Assembly (NCBI RefSeq): GCF_021395205.1 | Contig: NZ_JAJVCS010000004.1 | Coordinates: 186,001 to 250,000, forward strand | Source: Polynucleobacter sp. IMCC 30228 | Lineage (GTDB): Bacteria; Pseudomonadota; Gammaproteobacteria; Burkholderiales; Burkholderiaceae | Direction of reading: 5' to 3' | DNA length: 64,000 bases | Shown here: positions 37,776 to 47,719 of the stretch, piece after piece | How positions within the stretch are numbered: the first letter of the stretch is position 1 | Layout of the letters: each line of letters opens with the position of its first letter | Program-made: the position numbers and the translations under genes | Notes under the pieces: generated by a model | The model's database searches: none | Told to the model about the DNA's origin: nothing | The model's input: only the letters and a program-made list of their open reading frames with translations

Positions 37776-38762
37776 ATGACAATTGAAGGTGGAGAAGATG
37801 TATCCCTAGAGACGCTTGCTGATGGTGTGTTTCGCTGCGGCACCATTGCAATTGTGGGTAGACCCAATATGGGTAAGTCGACGCTGTTAAATGCTTTAGT
37901 GGGGCAGAAAATTAGCATTACCTCGCGTAAAGCGCAAACCACACGCCATCGTATTTTAGGGATTCAAACTCGCCCCCAAGCACAATTTATTTTTATCGAC
38001 ACTCCAGGCTTCCAAACCCGATTAATGAACACCCTCAATAAGGCGCTGAATCGTACGGTTACCAGCGCTTTGCAGGGAGTTAATGTGGCTTGTTTTGTAG
38101 TTGAGGCCGGATACTTTGGGGCCGATGATGTCAAAGTATTGCAGCTTTTGCCACCTGACTTACCGATTATTTTAGTACTTAATAAGCTGGATTTATTTTC
38201 TCGGCGCTTTCAAACTCCTGGCGAGCGCGATTTAGTCTTACTCGATTTTATGAAACAAATGGGTTTGCCATGGAATGAGCTGGGCGGTCGACCTGACCAA
38301 ACGCAGCAGTTTGCTGAGATTGTACCCATGAGCGGTAAAAATCCCGATGATGTTAAGCGACTGCTTGATCTTTTGGAAAATTATTTACCTCTTGGTGAGG
38401 CTCAGTATGATCCAGAAACATTAACCGATCGCAGCGAACGATTTTTAGCGGCCGAGATTTTGCGTGAGAAGGTTTTTCGTTACACTGGTGAAGAGTTGCC
38501 TTATGCCAGTTCGGTGATCATCGATCAATTTAAAATGGATGGTCGGATGCGCCGTATTGCGGCGACTATTTTGGTTAATCGGGACAGCCATAAGCCAATG
38601 ATTATTGGCGAGAAGGGTGAGCGCTTAAAGAAAATTTCAACTGAAGCCCGTATCGATATGGAAAAACTCTTTGACGGTAAAGTGTTTTTAGAAACCTGGG
38701 TTAAGGTGAAGCGGGGTTGGGCCGAGGATCATGCTGAATTGCGAGCACAGGGCTTGGAATAA
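37776..38762 (+). CDS. era: GTPase Era
   Basis: GTPase with a KH domain that binds the 3' end of 16S rRNA and couples 30S maturation to growth. G1 is [20 protein letters not shown]3 is DTPGFQ, G4 is NKLD. The KH domain spans the last third ([15 protein letters not shown]). At 328 residues it exceeds the 301 of E. coli by an N-terminal stretch of about 18 and an insert in the G domain ([14 protein letters not shown]). It starts immediately after rnc and recO follows with no gap. Confidence 0.96.
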   Translation: MTIEGGEDVSLETLADGVFRCGTIAIVGRPNMGKSTLLNALVGQKISITSRKAQTTRHRILGIQTRPQAQFIFIDTPGFQTRLMNTLNKALNRTVTSALQGVNVACFVVEAGYFGADDVKVLQLLPPDLPIILVLNKLDLFSRRFQTPGERDLVLLDFMKQMGLPWNELGGRPDQTQQFAEIVPMSGKNPDDVKRLLDLLENYLPLGEAQYDPETLTDRSERFLAAEILREKVFRYTGEELPYASSVIIDQFKMDGRMRRIAATILVNRDSHKPMIIGEKGERLKKISTEARIDMEKLFDGKVFLETWVKVKRGWAEDHAELRAQGLE

Positions 38763-39497
38763 ATGGCTTCAATTCGAATCATCGATGAGCCCGCTTTTGT
38801 ACTGCATAGTATTCCCTATAAAGAAACCAGCTTAATTCTTGATGTTTTTACTCGTCAACATGGGCGGATGGCCTTAATTGCGAAGGGAGCGAAACGTCCT
38901 CATTCGGTATTACGCCCGGTATTACAGCGCTTTCAACCCCTATTAGTCTCTTGGAGCGGTCGTTCTGAATTACGCACCCTCACTAAATCTGAGTGGGTGG
39001 GGGGTACGCCCTCATTAGTAGGCGATGCCTTGCTATGTGGTTTTTATCTCAACGAACTGTTGGTGAAGTTTTTAGCCCGCGAAGATGCTTACGAAAAGCT
39101 TTACGATCGTTATGCCCAAACCATTCTTGCCCTGGCAGAGTTAGAGCAGGCGCGTTTAGGTATTGAGCAAATCTTGCGACCATTTGAGTTAAGTCTCTTG
39201 CAAGAAACTGGCTATGCTGCTGCTTTAGACCGTTGCGTTGAAACGAATACCGTTCCCGAAACTGGTAAACAATATGTTTATCAACCTGAGCGTGGTATTC
39301 GCCCTTGGCAAGCCGATGATCCTGGACACTGGCCGGTATTAAGTGGCGATACTTTGGCGCAGATTGCGGTGGGTGATTATGCAGGAGCGGAGACGCTCAC
39401 CGAAAGTAAGCAGCTCATGCGGTTTTTGCTGGGCTTGCATTTACAAGACCAAGTCTTAACAACTCGACAAATTTTGATTGATCTCAAAAAAATCTAA
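38763..39497 (+). CDS. recO: DNA repair protein RecO
   Basis: Recombination mediator that helps load RecA on SSB-coated DNA with RecR. The 244-residue product has the RecO N-terminal OB fold (PAFVLHSIPYKETSLILDVFTRQHGRMALIAKGAKRP in outline) and a helical C-terminal part with FYLNELLVKFLARED and FELSLLQETGY. There is no CxxC zinc site, as in E. coli RecO. The ATG follows the era stop directly. Confidence 0.94.
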   Translation: MASIRIIDEPAFVLHSIPYKETSLILDVFTRQHGRMALIAKGAKRPHSVLRPVLQRFQPLLVSWSGRSELRTLTKSEWVGGTPSLVGDALLCGFYLNELLVKFLAREDAYEKLYDRYAQTILALAELEQARLGIEQILRPFELSLLQETGYAAALDRCVETNTVPETGKQYVYQPERGIRPWQADDPGHWPVLSGDTLAQIAVGDYAGAETLTESKQLMRFLLGLHLQDQVLTTRQILIDLKKI

Positions 39498-39527
39498 ATC
39501 ATTTTATAAATCAGTTAACCTTGCCCT

Positions 39528-40295
39528 ATGAGCCTCTCTGCACAGACTAATCACTCGACACTTGAGTTAGGTGTCAATATTGATCACGTAGCGACTTTAC
39601 GTAATGCTCGCGGTACCCTGTATCCCGATCCTCTTCGTGCCGCGCTCGAAGCTGAAGCAGCAGGAGCTGATTTAATTACTTTGCATTTACGTGAAGATCG
39701 ACGCCATATTAAAGATGCTGATTTGTTTGCTCTGCGACCCTTAATCACTACCCGTATGAATTTAGAGTGTGCGGTCACCCCAGAAATGCTCGCCATTGCT
39801 TGCCGAGTCAAGCCCCATGATGTTTGCTTAGTGCCCGAACGACGTAGCGAAGTGACAACTGAGGGCGGGCTTGATGTGCTCAAACAGAAGGCAGAAGTGC
39901 AAGCAGCGGTACAGCTATTACAAGCTGCAGGCATACGGGTATCCTTATTTATTGATCCGACTTTGTCCCAGATAGAAGCAGCACAACAGCTTGGCGCTAC
40001 CGTCGTCGAGTTACATACGGGTCGCTATGCCGATACAGAAGGTGCAGCGCAAGCAGCAGAGTTACAGCGCTTAGTTGTGGGAGCCCGCTTAGCTAAAAGC
40101 TTAGGCTTGCGGGTAAATGCAGGACATGGCTTACATGAAGGTAATGTGGCGCCAATTGCTCAAATTAGTGAACTTTCTGAACTCAACATTGGTCATGCCA
40201 TTGTGGCAGAGGCTATATTTAAGGGTTGGCAACCAGCCATTACGGCAATGAAAAAAATCATGCTCAATGCGCGCAGTGGAGCTGATAAAAGATGA
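39528..40295 (+). CDS. pdxJ: Pyridoxine 5'-phosphate synthase
   Basis: Last enzyme of the deoxyxylulose-dependent vitamin B6 route, condensing aminoacetone phosphate with deoxyxylulose 5-phosphate. The 255-residue protein has the characteristic [15 protein letters not shown] near the N-terminus, [36 protein letters not shown] and [11 protein letters not shown]. Its TGA overlaps the acpS start by four bases; this pdxJ-acpS pairing is conserved in proteobacteria. Confidence 0.97.
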   Translation: MSLSAQTNHSTLELGVNIDHVATLRNARGTLYPDPLRAALEAEAAGADLITLHLREDRRHIKDADLFALRPLITTRMNLECAVTPEMLAIACRVKPHDVCLVPERRSEVTTEGGLDVLKQKAEVQAAVQLLQAAGIRVSLFIDPTLSQIEAAQQLGATVVELHTGRYADTEGAAQAAELQRLVVGARLAKSLGLRVNAGHGLHEGNVAPIAQISELSELNIGHAIVAEAIFKGWQPAITAMKKIMLNARSGADKR

Positions 40296-40687
40296 TTATC
40301 GGCATTGGCACTGATATTTTGCAATTACCCCGTTTGGTTGCGGCATATGAGCGTACACAGGGTCGTCTAGCGAAGCGTATTTTAGGTGAACAAGAGCTGA
40401 TGGTGTTTAGTCAACGCTTGGCTCGCAATCATCGCCGTGGCATGGCCTATTTGGCAACCCGTTTTGCCGCAAAAGAGGCATTTTCAAAAGCCATTGGCCT
40501 TGGTATGCATACACCCATGAGCTGGCGTTCGGTTGAAACATTGAATGAAGCGAGCGGTCAGCCCATACTCCATTACACCGGTGTGCTAGCGCATTGGATG
40601 GCAGAGCGTGATTGGCATGCTCAAGTGACTGTTAGCGATGAGCAAGATATGGTCATTGCTTTTGTCATTGTGAGTACTCAAGCATGA
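40292..40687 (+). CDS. acpS: Holo-[acyl-carrier-protein] synthase
   Basis: Transfers phosphopantetheine from CoA to the serine of apo-ACP; its target is encoded by acpP in this window. The 131-residue protein begins [13 protein letters not shown] with the magnesium-binding aspartate and has [14 protein letters not shown], the second signature. Overlaps pdxJ upstream and nagZ downstream by four bases each. Confidence 0.95.
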   Translation: MIIGIGTDILQLPRLVAAYERTQGRLAKRILGEQELMVFSQRLARNHRRGMAYLATRFAAKEAFSKAIGLGMHTPMSWRSVETLNEASGQPILHYTGVLAHWMAERDWHAQVTVSDEQDMVIAFVIVSTQA

Positions 40688-41775
40688 AAAAAATAGCTCC
40701 ACAAATTGCGCCAGGACCGATTACCTTAGATGTTCTTGGCCTTAGTTTGACTGCGACAGATCGCCAGCGTATTTTGCATCCCTTAACAGGAGGCGTGATT
40801 TTATTTGGTAGAAACTTTACCAATCGGGCTCAACTAACTAAGTTGACTGCGAGTATTAAGGCTTTGCGCCCCGATGTGCTGATCTCGATTGATCATGAGG
40901 GTGGTCGAGTGCAGCGTTGTAAAAAAGATGGCTTTACGCATTTACCTGCAATGGGTCGTTTGGGTGAAATGTGGTTCGCTGATGGGAAAGCTGTGAAAGC
41001 TACAAACTATCCTGCAACTGCAGCAATCCGGGCCATGCAAACTGCTACTGCCTGTGGATATGTTTTAGCTGCAGAGTTACGTGCGTGTGGAGTTGATTTT
41101 AGTTTTACACCAGTGTTAGATTTAGATTTTCAACGTAGTGGAGTGATTGGCGATCGTTCTTTTTCGCGAGATCCACAAATTGTGTTTGCTTTAGCTAAAA
41201 GCTTAAATGCGGGATTGCAAATGGCTGGCATGGCCAATTGCGGAAAGCACTTTCCTGGGCATGGTTGGGCAAAAGCGGATTCCCATGTCGCTATACCCGT
41301 AGATGAGCGACCCTTAAAAAAAATCCTGAATGATGATGTCAAACCTTATGAATGGTTGCATTTGAGTTTAGCGGCTGTCATGCCTGCACACGTAATTTAT
41401 CCCAAAGTCGATCAGCATCCGGCGGGGTTTTCCGCAATTTGGTTACAAACCATTTTGCGCCAGAAATTGGCTTTTCAGGGGGTCATTTTTAGTGATGATT
41501 TAGCCATGGAAGGCGCTAGTGTGGCAGGTGATGTGGTCAAGGCAGCGCAATTAGCATTAACAGCAGGTTGTGATGCAGTATTAATTTGTAATCGCCCCGA
41601 TTTAGCAGATCGTTTACTCACAGAGTTAAAGGTATCTAGCGCAAAATTGCAGTCTTCAAGACAGCGATTAAGTCATCTAATGCCGCGCGTTGCGGGCTTC
41701 AGTTGGGATGAATTGCAGCAGCAGGCAGAATATGTCCAGGCGAAAAAGTTACTGAGCCAGCTGCAGCTAATTTAA
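40684..41775 (+). CDS. nagZ: Beta-N-acetylhexosaminidase NagZ
   Basis: Cytoplasmic glycoside hydrolase family 3 enzyme that removes GlcNAc from anhydro-muropeptides during cell wall recycling. The 363-residue protein shows ISIDHEGGRVQRC, CGKHFPGHGWAKADSH with the histidine acid/base loop, and VIFSDDLAMEGAS with the nucleophilic aspartate. It is the last gene of the lepA to nagZ operon, overlapping acpS, and converges on efp with a 40-base gap. Confidence 0.95.
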   Translation: MKKIAPQIAPGPITLDVLGLSLTATDRQRILHPLTGGVILFGRNFTNRAQLTKLTASIKALRPDVLISIDHEGGRVQRCKKDGFTHLPAMGRLGEMWFADGKAVKATNYPATAAIRAMQTATACGYVLAAELRACGVDFSFTPVLDLDFQRSGVIGDRSFSRDPQIVFALAKSLNAGLQMAGMANCGKHFPGHGWAKADSHVAIPVDERPLKKILNDDVKPYEWLHLSLAAVMPAHVIYPKVDQHPAGFSAIWLQTILRQKLAFQGVIFSDDLAMEGASVAGDVVKAAQLALTAGCDAVLICNRPDLADRLLTELKVSSAKLQSSRQRLSHLMPRVAGFSWDELQQQAEYVQAKKLLSQLQLI

Positions 41776-41815
41776 GCGCACTCAGTTTTTAAACTAATCC
41801 TGATTGATCTGGCGT

Positions 41816-42376
41816 TTAATTAGCGCGACTACGATATTCGCCTGTACGGGTATCAATTTCTATTTTGTCGCCAGTGTTACAGAACAGCGGCACTTGTAAT
41901 TCATGGCCAGTAGCTAATTTGGCGTTTTTCAATACTTTGCCCGAACTGGTATCACCCTTAACTGCCGGTTCGGTATAAATAATCTCGCGAACCAATGAAT
42001 TTGGCATTGCTACCGAGAGTGCTTTGCCTTCGTAGAACACAACTTCACAGGGCATGCCTTCTTCGAGGTAATGCAATGCATCGCCCATGAATTCAGATTC
42101 AACCTCATACTGGTTATATTCGGCATCCATAAATACATACATGGGATCGGCAAAATAGGAATAGGTGCAGTCTTTTTTATCTAAGATCACCACATCGAAT
42201 TTGTCATCAGCTTTATAAACGCCCTCATTCGGCGTGCCTGTTAACAAATTTTTTAATTTCATTTTCACCACTGAAGAGTTGCGCCCTGAGCGACTGTATT
42301 CGGCTTTCACCACTACCATGGCATCGGTGCCGACCATCACTACGTTACCAACGCGGAGTTCTTGAGCTGTTTTCAT
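41816..42376 (-). CDS. efp: Elongation factor P
   Basis: Relieves ribosome stalling at polyproline stretches. The 186-residue protein begins [16 protein letters not shown], and the tip of domain I reads [11 protein letters not shown] with arginine at position 32. Arg32 EF-P is modified by rhamnosylation through EarP, in contrast to the lysine type of E. coli, and earP is the next gene upstream on the same strand. The open frame extends ten codons upstream, but this ATG is the family start. About 80 bases separate it from earP. Confidence 0.97.
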   Translation of the reverse strand: MKTAQELRVGNVVMVGTDAMVVVKAEYSRSGRNSSVVKMKLKNLLTGTPNEGVYKADDKFDVVILDKKDCTYSYFADPMYVFMDAEYNQYEVESEFMGDALHYLEEGMPCEVVFYEGKALSVAMPNSLVREIIYTEPAVKGDTSSGKVLKNAKLATGHELQVPLFCNTGDKIEIDTRTGEYRSRAN

Positions 42377-42456
42377 CTTGGGTGTTCCTAATGATCCTAA
42401 TGACAAATTGAGATTGGGTGACGCAAAAGCCCACCATTTTACCTATTTGGCGGCGA

Positions 42457-43512
42457 TTACTCGATAAAACGTAATAAACGGGCTGCCAAGCCGCCATCAG
42501 CTTGTTCGGCCAGCAACTTGGTACGCCATAATTTGGCATGGGTTTCCCATTCGGGTAATAGGGCCCACCAGACTGTAGGAGAGGCCCATTTAGAGGCTTG
42601 CCAGCAAGCTGAAATGAGTGCGGGCGAGGCATTTTCTAAATAGAGGTCGAGAAATGCCTTAAGTTTGACCTCATGCGCTAAGTCGTCTTGCGGATAGATG
42701 TTCCAGAAAAACGGTTTAGCAGCGAGTTGTGCGCGAACAAATGAATCCTCACCGCGCACGATATTGAAATCGCATTGGTGCAGGAGCCAGTCATAGTCAT
42801 CTTGCGGAATAAAAGGTAAAAAATGCAGGCGCATCGACTCAGGCAATATTAGCGCTTGATTTAAGTAGGAGGCGTGGTCAAAGGTGAGCAAAACATCGTA
42901 TTCAGCATCTAGCGTGGCAAGGTTCTTAAGCCATTCCTGCAAGGGCGCTGTGGGGTAGCAAAAAATACTAATGCGTTGCGCTGTCGGGCGCATTTGCTGC
43001 CAAAGGCTTGCAAGGCTGGCAGGCGGTGCAGCTATAGTGGGTATTGGCAAAACCGGATCAATGAGTAGGCCCCCGGTATTGGCTTGAAAGCCTGGAAAGA
43101 AGAAATGTTTTGCTAAACCATGTGCTTGGGGAGAGGCTTTGGCATGATATTCACCAACCCATGCTTCGGCGCTGAGGTATTCCAAATTAATTAAGACTGC
43201 TTGGTAGTTGGCAATAACGAGGTTCGTGAGATAGGCTTGGGGCAGCTCGCAGCCAAAGGCTTCAATCACCACATCCGGAGCCATCTGGGCAGAGGTGTTA
43301 TTAAGGAGAGGGTTAGAGCTTGCCTCCCACGCATGGATTGTGAGCCCCATCATCGGCAGTTGACCGGAAACGAGTAAATTAAGGGTAGTTAGATCATCAC
43401 AAAAAAGACGAACAACTTGCTTGTGGCGAATTGCTAAACTGCGGGCAAGACGCCAGCAAACCCCTGCATCTCCAAAGTTATCAACGATTTGACAGAAAAT
43501 ATCCCAACGCAT
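42457..43512 (-). CDS. earP: EF-P arginine rhamnosyltransferase EarP
   Basis: Inverting glycosyltransferase that moves rhamnose from dTDP-rhamnose to Arg32 of EF-P. The 351-residue protein starts [24 protein letters not shown]11 and D15 match the essential aspartates of Pseudomonas EarP, and the C-terminal half contains [26 protein letters not shown] in outline, the dTDP-sugar binding region. Encoded directly upstream of efp. Its start ATG is the reverse complement of the uvrC ATG: the two start codons share a CATG at 43510-43513. A TTG further upstream would run into uvrC and is unlikely. Confidence 0.95.
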   Translation of the reverse strand: MRWDIFCQIVDNFGDAGVCWRLARSLAIRHKQVVRLFCDDLTTLNLLVSGQLPMMGLTIHAWEASSNPLLNNTSAQMAPDVVIEAFGCELPQAYLTNLVIANYQAVLINLEYLSAEAWVGEYHAKASPQAHGLAKHFFFPGFQANTGGLLIDPVLPIPTIAAPPASLASLWQQMRPTAQRISIFCYPTAPLQEWLKNLATLDAEYDVLLTFDHASYLNQALILPESMRLHFLPFIPQDDYDWLLHQCDFNIVRGEDSFVRAQLAAKPFFWNIYPQDDLAHEVKLKAFLDLYLENASPALISACWQASKWASPTVWWALLPEWETHAKLWRTKLLAEQADGGLAARLLRFIE

Positions 43513-45400
43513 GAGTAATTCGCTTTTCAAAACCTTACAAAAAGATGTTAAACGGCTCCCTGGTTTACCAGGGGTCTATCGCTTTTTTGACGCGGCAGGC
43601 CATATTTTGTATGTCGGGAAAGCCCGCGATCTAAAGAAGCGAGTCGCCAGTTATTTTCAGCGCACTCAATTATCACCGCGGATTGAACGCATGGTGGGAA
43701 AAATTGCGCGCTATGAAACCACTGTAACTCGGACCGAGTCTGAAGCCTTAATTTTAGAAAATAATTTAATCAAGGAATTGGCGCCGCCGTTCAATATTTT
43801 GTTTCGCGATGATAAGTCTTATCCCTATCTCATGTTGAGTGGCAGTTCCTTTCCACGTTTAGCTTCTTATCGCGGCAAGGTCGACCGGCGTAATCGGTAT
43901 TTTGGCCCTTTTCCTAATGCCTGGGCGGTGCGCAATAGCATCCAAATTTTGCAAAAGGTATTTCGTTTGAGAACGTGTGAAGATTCTGTTTTTAAGAATC
44001 GTAGTCGGCCTTGTTTACTCCATCAAATTCATCGTTGTAGTGCGCCCTGTGTTGGCCGCTTAAGTGAAGAGCAATACGGTCAAGATGTAACTCAAGCGAT
44101 GCGATTTTTAGAGGGCGACCATAGTCAGGTTTTGGTAGAGCTCGAAAAGGAAATGGAGGCGCATAGTGCTGCTATGGAGTTTGAAATGGCCGCAGTATTA
44201 CGTGATCGAATTGCCGATTTATCGAGCGTCTTGCAACAACAATCGATGGACGCGGTTGCCGATGGTGAAGGCGATGTGGACATTTTGGCAGTAGCCGAAT
44301 TAGAGGGAATGATCTGCGTTAATTTGGCAATGGTTCGTGGCGGACGTCACTTAGGCGACCGTGCGTATTTTCCGAAGGCCTTGCGCTCGGTGGCTGGTGA
44401 ATTGCCTGCCCCAGCAGAAATTTTAGAAGCTTTTATGCAACAACATTACTTAGATGGAGACGTAGCTTCAGATAGTCATTTTATTCCACCGACGATTATT
44501 TTGAGTCACTTGACTCAAGTTGAAGGCGACGTTGAATTAGCGTTTGATTTACCAGAGGTATTACAAGCTAGAGCGGGTCGTAAAATCCATTTTCTGCATC
44601 AACCCCATGGCCAACGACGCCATTGGTTAGCGATGGCTGAAGGCAATGCAAAAATTGCCATCGCCAAGCGTTTAGTTGAAGCGGGTGGACAACTCGCTAA
44701 AGCGCGCGCCTTAGCCGATATTTTGGCTTTGGAGGTCGACAATTTAGAGCAGTTACGTATTGAGTGCTTTGATATTAGTCATACCGCAGGTGAGGCAACT
44801 CAAGCAGCTTGTGTGGTGTATGCAAAAAATGCCATGCAAGCCAGCGAATATCGGCGTTTTAATATTAAGGATATTACCCCCGGTGATGATTACGCAGCGA
44901 TGCGCCAAGTGTTGCAACGTCGTTACGCTAATTTTCAAGAAATTCCACCCGAACGATTACCGCAAGTTATTTTGATTGATGGGGGTAAAGGTCAGGTGGA
45001 AATGGCTCGCCAAGTACTAGTCGACTTTGGTATGGATATTAGTTTGATTGTTGGCATCGCTAAGGGCGAGAATCGCCAAGTCGGTTTAGAGACCTTAATT
45101 TTTGCTGACGATCGCGCCGCGATTGCTTTAGGAGTCGATAGTGCAGCATTAATGTTGTTAGCGCAAATTCGTGATGAGGCTCACCGCTTTGCCATTACAG
45201 GAATGCGAGCGAAGCGAGCCAAAACCCGCACCGTATCGCGGCTTGAGGAAATTGAAGGCATTGGTGCCAAGCGGCGGCAAAAATTATTAGCCCGTTTTGG
45301 GGGTTTGCGCGGCGTTGCGAATGCCAGTATTGAAGAGTTACTTGGAGTAGAGGGTATCTCACAGGTTTTAGCCGAACAAATTTACCGGCAGCTTCATTAA
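43511..45400 (+). CDS. uvrC: Excinuclease ABC subunit C
   Basis: Makes both incisions in nucleotide excision repair. In the 629-residue product the GIY-YIG domain comes first ([24 protein letters not shown] in outline, about 17-45), then a CxxxxxxC region [15 protein letters not shown], the UVR motif near 205-235, the RNase H-like C-terminal nuclease ([21 protein letters not shown]) and a helix-hairpin-helix pair at the end ([20 protein letters not shown]). It is divergent from earP and shares start-codon bases with it; pgsA follows by about 50 bases. Confidence 0.97.
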   Translation: MSNSLFKTLQKDVKRLPGLPGVYRFFDAAGHILYVGKARDLKKRVASYFQRTQLSPRIERMVGKIARYETTVTRTESEALILENNLIKELAPPFNILFRDDKSYPYLMLSGSSFPRLASYRGKVDRRNRYFGPFPNAWAVRNSIQILQKVFRLRTCEDSVFKNRSRPCLLHQIHRCSAPCVGRLSEEQYGQDVTQAMRFLEGDHSQVLVELEKEMEAHSAAMEFEMAAVLRDRIADLSSVLQQQSMDAVADGEGDVDILAVAELEGMICVNLAMVRGGRHLGDRAYFPKALRSVAGELPAPAEILEAFMQQHYLDGDVASDSHFIPPTIILSHLTQVEGDVELAFDLPEVLQARAGRKIHFLHQPHGQRRHWLAMAEGNAKIAIAKRLVEAGGQLAKARALADILALEVDNLEQLRIECFDISHTAGEATQAACVVYAKNAMQASEYRRFNIKDITPGDDYAAMRQVLQRRYANFQEIPPERLPQVILIDGGKGQVEMARQVLVDFGMDISLIVGIAKGENRQVGLETLIFADDRAAIALGVDSAALMLLAQIRDEAHRFAITGMRAKRAKTRTVSRLEEIEGIGAKRRQKLLARFGGLRGVANASIEELLGVEGISQVLAEQIYRQLH

Positions 45401-45448
45401 CCTTAAGGGTTTTTTAAATTCTGGCAAGGTTTAGTTTATGCTTGCAGG

Positions 45449-46021
45449 ATGCCTTTTAATTTACCGATTGCATTAACTTGGTTGCGGGTAGGTGCAATTC
45501 CAATCATTGTTGGTATTTTCTATTTACCTAATAGTTGGCTTACTCCTTTTGAAAAAAATCTACTCGGCACCATTCTTTTTGTCTTAGCCGCATTAACCGA
45601 TTGGTTAGATGGTTTTTTAGCCCGCCGCTGGGGTCAAGAATCAGCTTTTGGCGGCTTTCTCGATCCGGTAGCCGACAAATTAATTGTGGCGGCAGCACTG
45701 TTGGTTTTATTAAATCTCGATCGGGTGCAGGTATGGGTTGCGCTGGTGATTATTGGGCGTGAAATTACGATCTCGGCCTTACGCGAATGGATGGCTCAAG
45801 TCGGAGCTTCACGGAGCGTGGCGGTGCATTTCATCGGTAAGCTAAAAACCGGGGCGCAGCTTGTGGCTATTCCCTTTTTGCTACTTAACGATATCCTGTT
45901 TGGCTGGCTTGATTGTGCGCGGGTAGGGAGTTGGTTAATTTGGGTCGCTGCCCTATTAACGCTGTGGTCGATGTTTTATTATTTGCAAAAAGCCTTCCCT
46001 CAATTGGTTGATAAGCAGTAA
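45449..46021 (+). CDS. pgsA: CDP-diacylglycerol--glycerol-3-phosphate 3-phosphatidyltransferase
   Basis: Makes phosphatidylglycerol phosphate. The 190-residue membrane protein carries the CDP-alcohol phosphotransferase motif in DWLDGFLARRWGQESAFGGF and the following LDPVADKL, with all conserved Asp, Gly and Arg residues. About five hydrophobic helices are visible. In many proteobacteria pgsA follows uvrC and precedes a tRNA-Gly gene, the arrangement found here. Confidence 0.95.
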   Translation: MPFNLPIALTWLRVGAIPIIVGIFYLPNSWLTPFEKNLLGTILFVLAALTDWLDGFLARRWGQESAFGGFLDPVADKLIVAAALLVLLNLDRVQVWVALVIIGREITISALREWMAQVGASRSVAVHFIGKLKTGAQLVAIPFLLLNDILFGWLDCARVGSWLIWVAALLTLWSMFYYLQKAFPQLVDKQ

Positions 46022-46043
46022 AGAGGCAGGTTAAGGGATTATT

Positions 46044-46052
46044 TGCTAAACT
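46044..46052 (+). promoter_or_regulatory. Possible extended -10 promoter of tRNA-Gly
   Basis: TGCTAAACT fits an extended -10 and is followed by a GC-rich discriminator (AGCGCCC), as in stringently controlled stable-RNA promoters. It lies about 13 bases before the tRNA. No clear -35 element is seen. Confidence 0.35.
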
Positions 46053-46065
46053 AGCGCCCTATTAC

Positions 46066-46141
46066 GCGGGAATAGCTCAGTTGGTAGAGCGCAACCTTGC
46101 CAAGGTTGAGGTCGCGAGTTCGAGCCTCGTTTCCCGCTCCA
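46066..46141 (+). tRNA. tRNA-Gly (anticodon GCC)
   Basis: A 76-base cloverleaf: acceptor stem GCGGGAA with TTCCCGC, D arm containing AGCTCAGTTGGTAGAGC, anticodon stem-loop with CTTGCCAAG giving anticodon GCC, T arm with GTTCGAG, discriminator T and encoded CCA end. It follows pgsA by 44 bases. Confidence 0.97.
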
Positions 46142-46147
46142 AGTTCG

Positions 46148-46176
46148 ATGGGAAGCCCTAAAAAGCTTCCCATTTT
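46148..46176 (+). terminator. Terminator-like hairpin between tRNA-Gly and tRNA-Cys
   Basis: ATGGGAAGC and GCTTCCCAT pair perfectly over nine bases around a CCTAAAAA loop and are followed by TTTT. This would separate the two tRNA transcripts or act as a processing site; only 14 bases remain before tRNA-Cys. Confidence 0.7.
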
Positions 46177-46190
46177 CGCTTCGAGAATTT

Positions 46191-46264
46191 GGTGCGTTGG
46201 CCGAGTGGTTAGGCCGGAGCCTGCAAAGCTTCTTACGGGGGTTCGATTCCCTCACGCACCTCCA
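46191..46264 (+). tRNA. tRNA-Cys (anticodon GCA)
   Basis: A 74-base cloverleaf: acceptor stem GGTGCGT with ACGCACC, D arm containing GCCGAGTGGTTAGGC, anticodon loop CTGCAAA giving anticodon GCA, short variable region, T arm with GTTCGATTCC, discriminator T (U73, the main cysteine identity base) and encoded CCA. Confidence 0.96.
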
Positions 46265-46384
46265 CTTATCTTCATTTAGCCCCCTTTATCCTGTAGTTGA
46301 GGCCTCAATGCCACTGCTTGACGAAATTCGAATGCACCCTAAAATGGGAATAGTTCTTTTTCTATATCGCTGAAAGACACGGTG

Positions 46385-46834
46385 ATGCGCAAAATCTTAT
46401 TTAGTTGTTTGTTCCCCTGCTTCCTCATTGCCTGCGCAAGCTCGGGTTCGGGTGATATCGCCACTGGTACGCCCGATGAAATTAACCAAACTCAAGCTGA
46501 ATTATTGGGCGGTTTACCCTTACCCACTGGCGCGCGCATCATTGGTGCCGAGTCTTTAATTATTGGCAGAGGCGATGCCTGGGTGGGGCGCGTGGTATTG
46601 AGCGGTTTGCAAACCCCAACTGATATTTATGCATTTTTTCAGTCTGAGTTTCCTAAAGCAGGATGGACTACGATTAGCGCCGTTAAGGCGAAATGGAGTA
46701 TTTTGGTTTTTACCAAGGGTGACCGCACTGTGCTGGTTGAAGTTGCTGATGGTTCGATGGTGGGACCAAAATCACAGATCATCCTCACTTCATCGCCAAA
46801 AAACGCCAATGTGGTTGCACCGACAAAAAAGTAA
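46385..46834 (+). CDS. Hypothetical lipoprotein
   Basis: A 149-residue secreted protein with a basic start (MRKILFS), a short hydrophobic core and the lipobox FLIACASS, so the lipidated cysteine is near residue 18. The mature part has a VVLSGLQTPTDIYAFFQSEFPKAGW region in outline, recalling small proteins that pair a substrate with a beta-sheet core, but I cannot name the family. The end is Lys/Pro rich. GTG one codon earlier is an alternative start. It lies downstream of the tRNA genes and converges with lexA (13 bases). Confidence 0.75.
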   Translation: MRKILFSCLFPCFLIACASSGSGDIATGTPDEINQTQAELLGGLPLPTGARIIGAESLIIGRGDAWVGRVVLSGLQTPTDIYAFFQSEFPKAGWTTISAVKAKWSILVFTKGDRTVLVEVADGSMVGPKSQIILTSSPKNANVVAPTKK

Positions 46835-46847
46835 GACTAACTTCGGC

Positions 46848-47552
46848 TTATAAACCCTGCGAGCGAATTAAGCCAACCGCCTGACCTTCAACGGCAAAGT
46901 TAGGCTGGCGCGCATCGACTAAGATGTTTTTAAAGTCGGGATTCTCTGCCTGTAATTCAATTACCAAGCCCTGCGCCGTCCTTTTTTGGTGCCAACGTTT
47001 TACGGTAACTTCATCATCTAGCCGAGCTACCACGATATCCCCGTTGCGCACTTCACTGGTTTTTTTCACGGCTAAATAATCGCCATCGAAAATGCCTGCA
47101 TCGCGCATGCTCATCCCTTTTACTTTTAATAAATAATCAGCACCTTTACTAAATAAGCTGGGGTCAATTGGCACTTGTTTTTCAATATGTTCAATTGCCA
47201 TAATGGGCGAGCCAGCAGCTACTCGACCAATGAGGGGTAGGGTTAATTGCTGTAAGGCCACTGAGGGCAGTGCCATTTGGTAAGCATGTTGCGCGCGCCT
47301 TTGCGTATGTTGGGGGGGAATCCGAATTCCACGAGAGGTACCAGGACTTAACTCAACATACCCTTTGCGGGCGAGGGCACGCAGGTGCTCCTCAGCGGCA
47401 TTGGCCGAAGCAAAGCCCAGTCGAGTAGCGATTTCAGCGCGGGTAGGCGGCAAACCACTTTCTTCAATAGATTGAGAGATAAGGGCCAAAATCTCTCCCT
47501 GGCGGGGGGTTAATTTGGGTAAATTGAGAAATTCGACTGTATTTATGTCCAT
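46848..47552 (-). CDS. lexA: SOS repressor LexA
   Basis: Repressor of the SOS DNA-damage regulon, inactivated by RecA-stimulated self-cleavage. The 234-residue protein has the N-terminal winged helix ([12 protein letters not shown], then [27 protein letters not shown] in outline), the A113-G114 cleavage site in GRVAAGSPI, catalytic S148 in KGMSMRD and K185 in EVTVKRW. About ten extra residues ([10 protein letters not shown]) precede the usual start, and no other start codon lies between them. Its operator touches the start codon and the predicted transcription start coincides with the ATG. Confidence 0.97.
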   Translation of the reverse strand: MDINTVEFLNLPKLTPRQGEILALISQSIEESGLPPTRAEIATRLGFASANAAEEHLRALARKGYVELSPGTSRGIRIPPQHTQRRAQHAYQMALPSVALQQLTLPLIGRVAAGSPIMAIEHIEKQVPIDPSLFSKGADYLLKVKGMSMRDAGIFDGDYLAVKKTSEVRNGDIVVARLDDEVTVKRWHQKRTAQGLVIELQAENPDFKNILVDARQPNFAVEGQAVGLIRSQGL

Positions 47553-47553
47553 A

Positions 47554-47569
47554 CTGATATTGTATACAG
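47554..47569. promoter_or_regulatory. LexA operator (SOS box) at lexA
   Basis: CTGATATTGTATACAG is a near-palindrome of the form CTG-N10-CAG, matching the proteobacterial LexA consensus. It begins one base upstream of the lexA start codon and covers the -10 hexamer, as expected for autorepression. Confidence 0.88.
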
Positions 47570-47586
47570 TAGTTTTGATACTTCAA
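47559..47586 (-). promoter_or_regulatory. Promoter of lexA, predicted leaderless
   Basis: On the minus strand TTGAAG (-35, 47581-47586) and TACAAT (-10, 47559-47564) are 16 bases apart. The A of the lexA ATG is the seventh base after the -10, the usual transcription start distance, and no ribosome binding site fits between. The mRNA is therefore probably leaderless or nearly so. Confidence 0.6.
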
Positions 47587-47719
47587 GAACTTTTATCGAC
47601 TGAATGCCCTTAAAACCACGAAAATTTATCATTAAACCCCCAAAAAAATGCTCCCATGCCTGCCCAAGCGGCTTTTTAAGCCTCGAGGGCGCTGAATTTG
47701 AGTCTTGAGCAGTCTTTTT

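Noticed and set aside
45399-45415. AACC-TTAAG-GGTT followed by T after uvrC
   Set aside because: The stem is only four base pairs, too weak to call a terminator.
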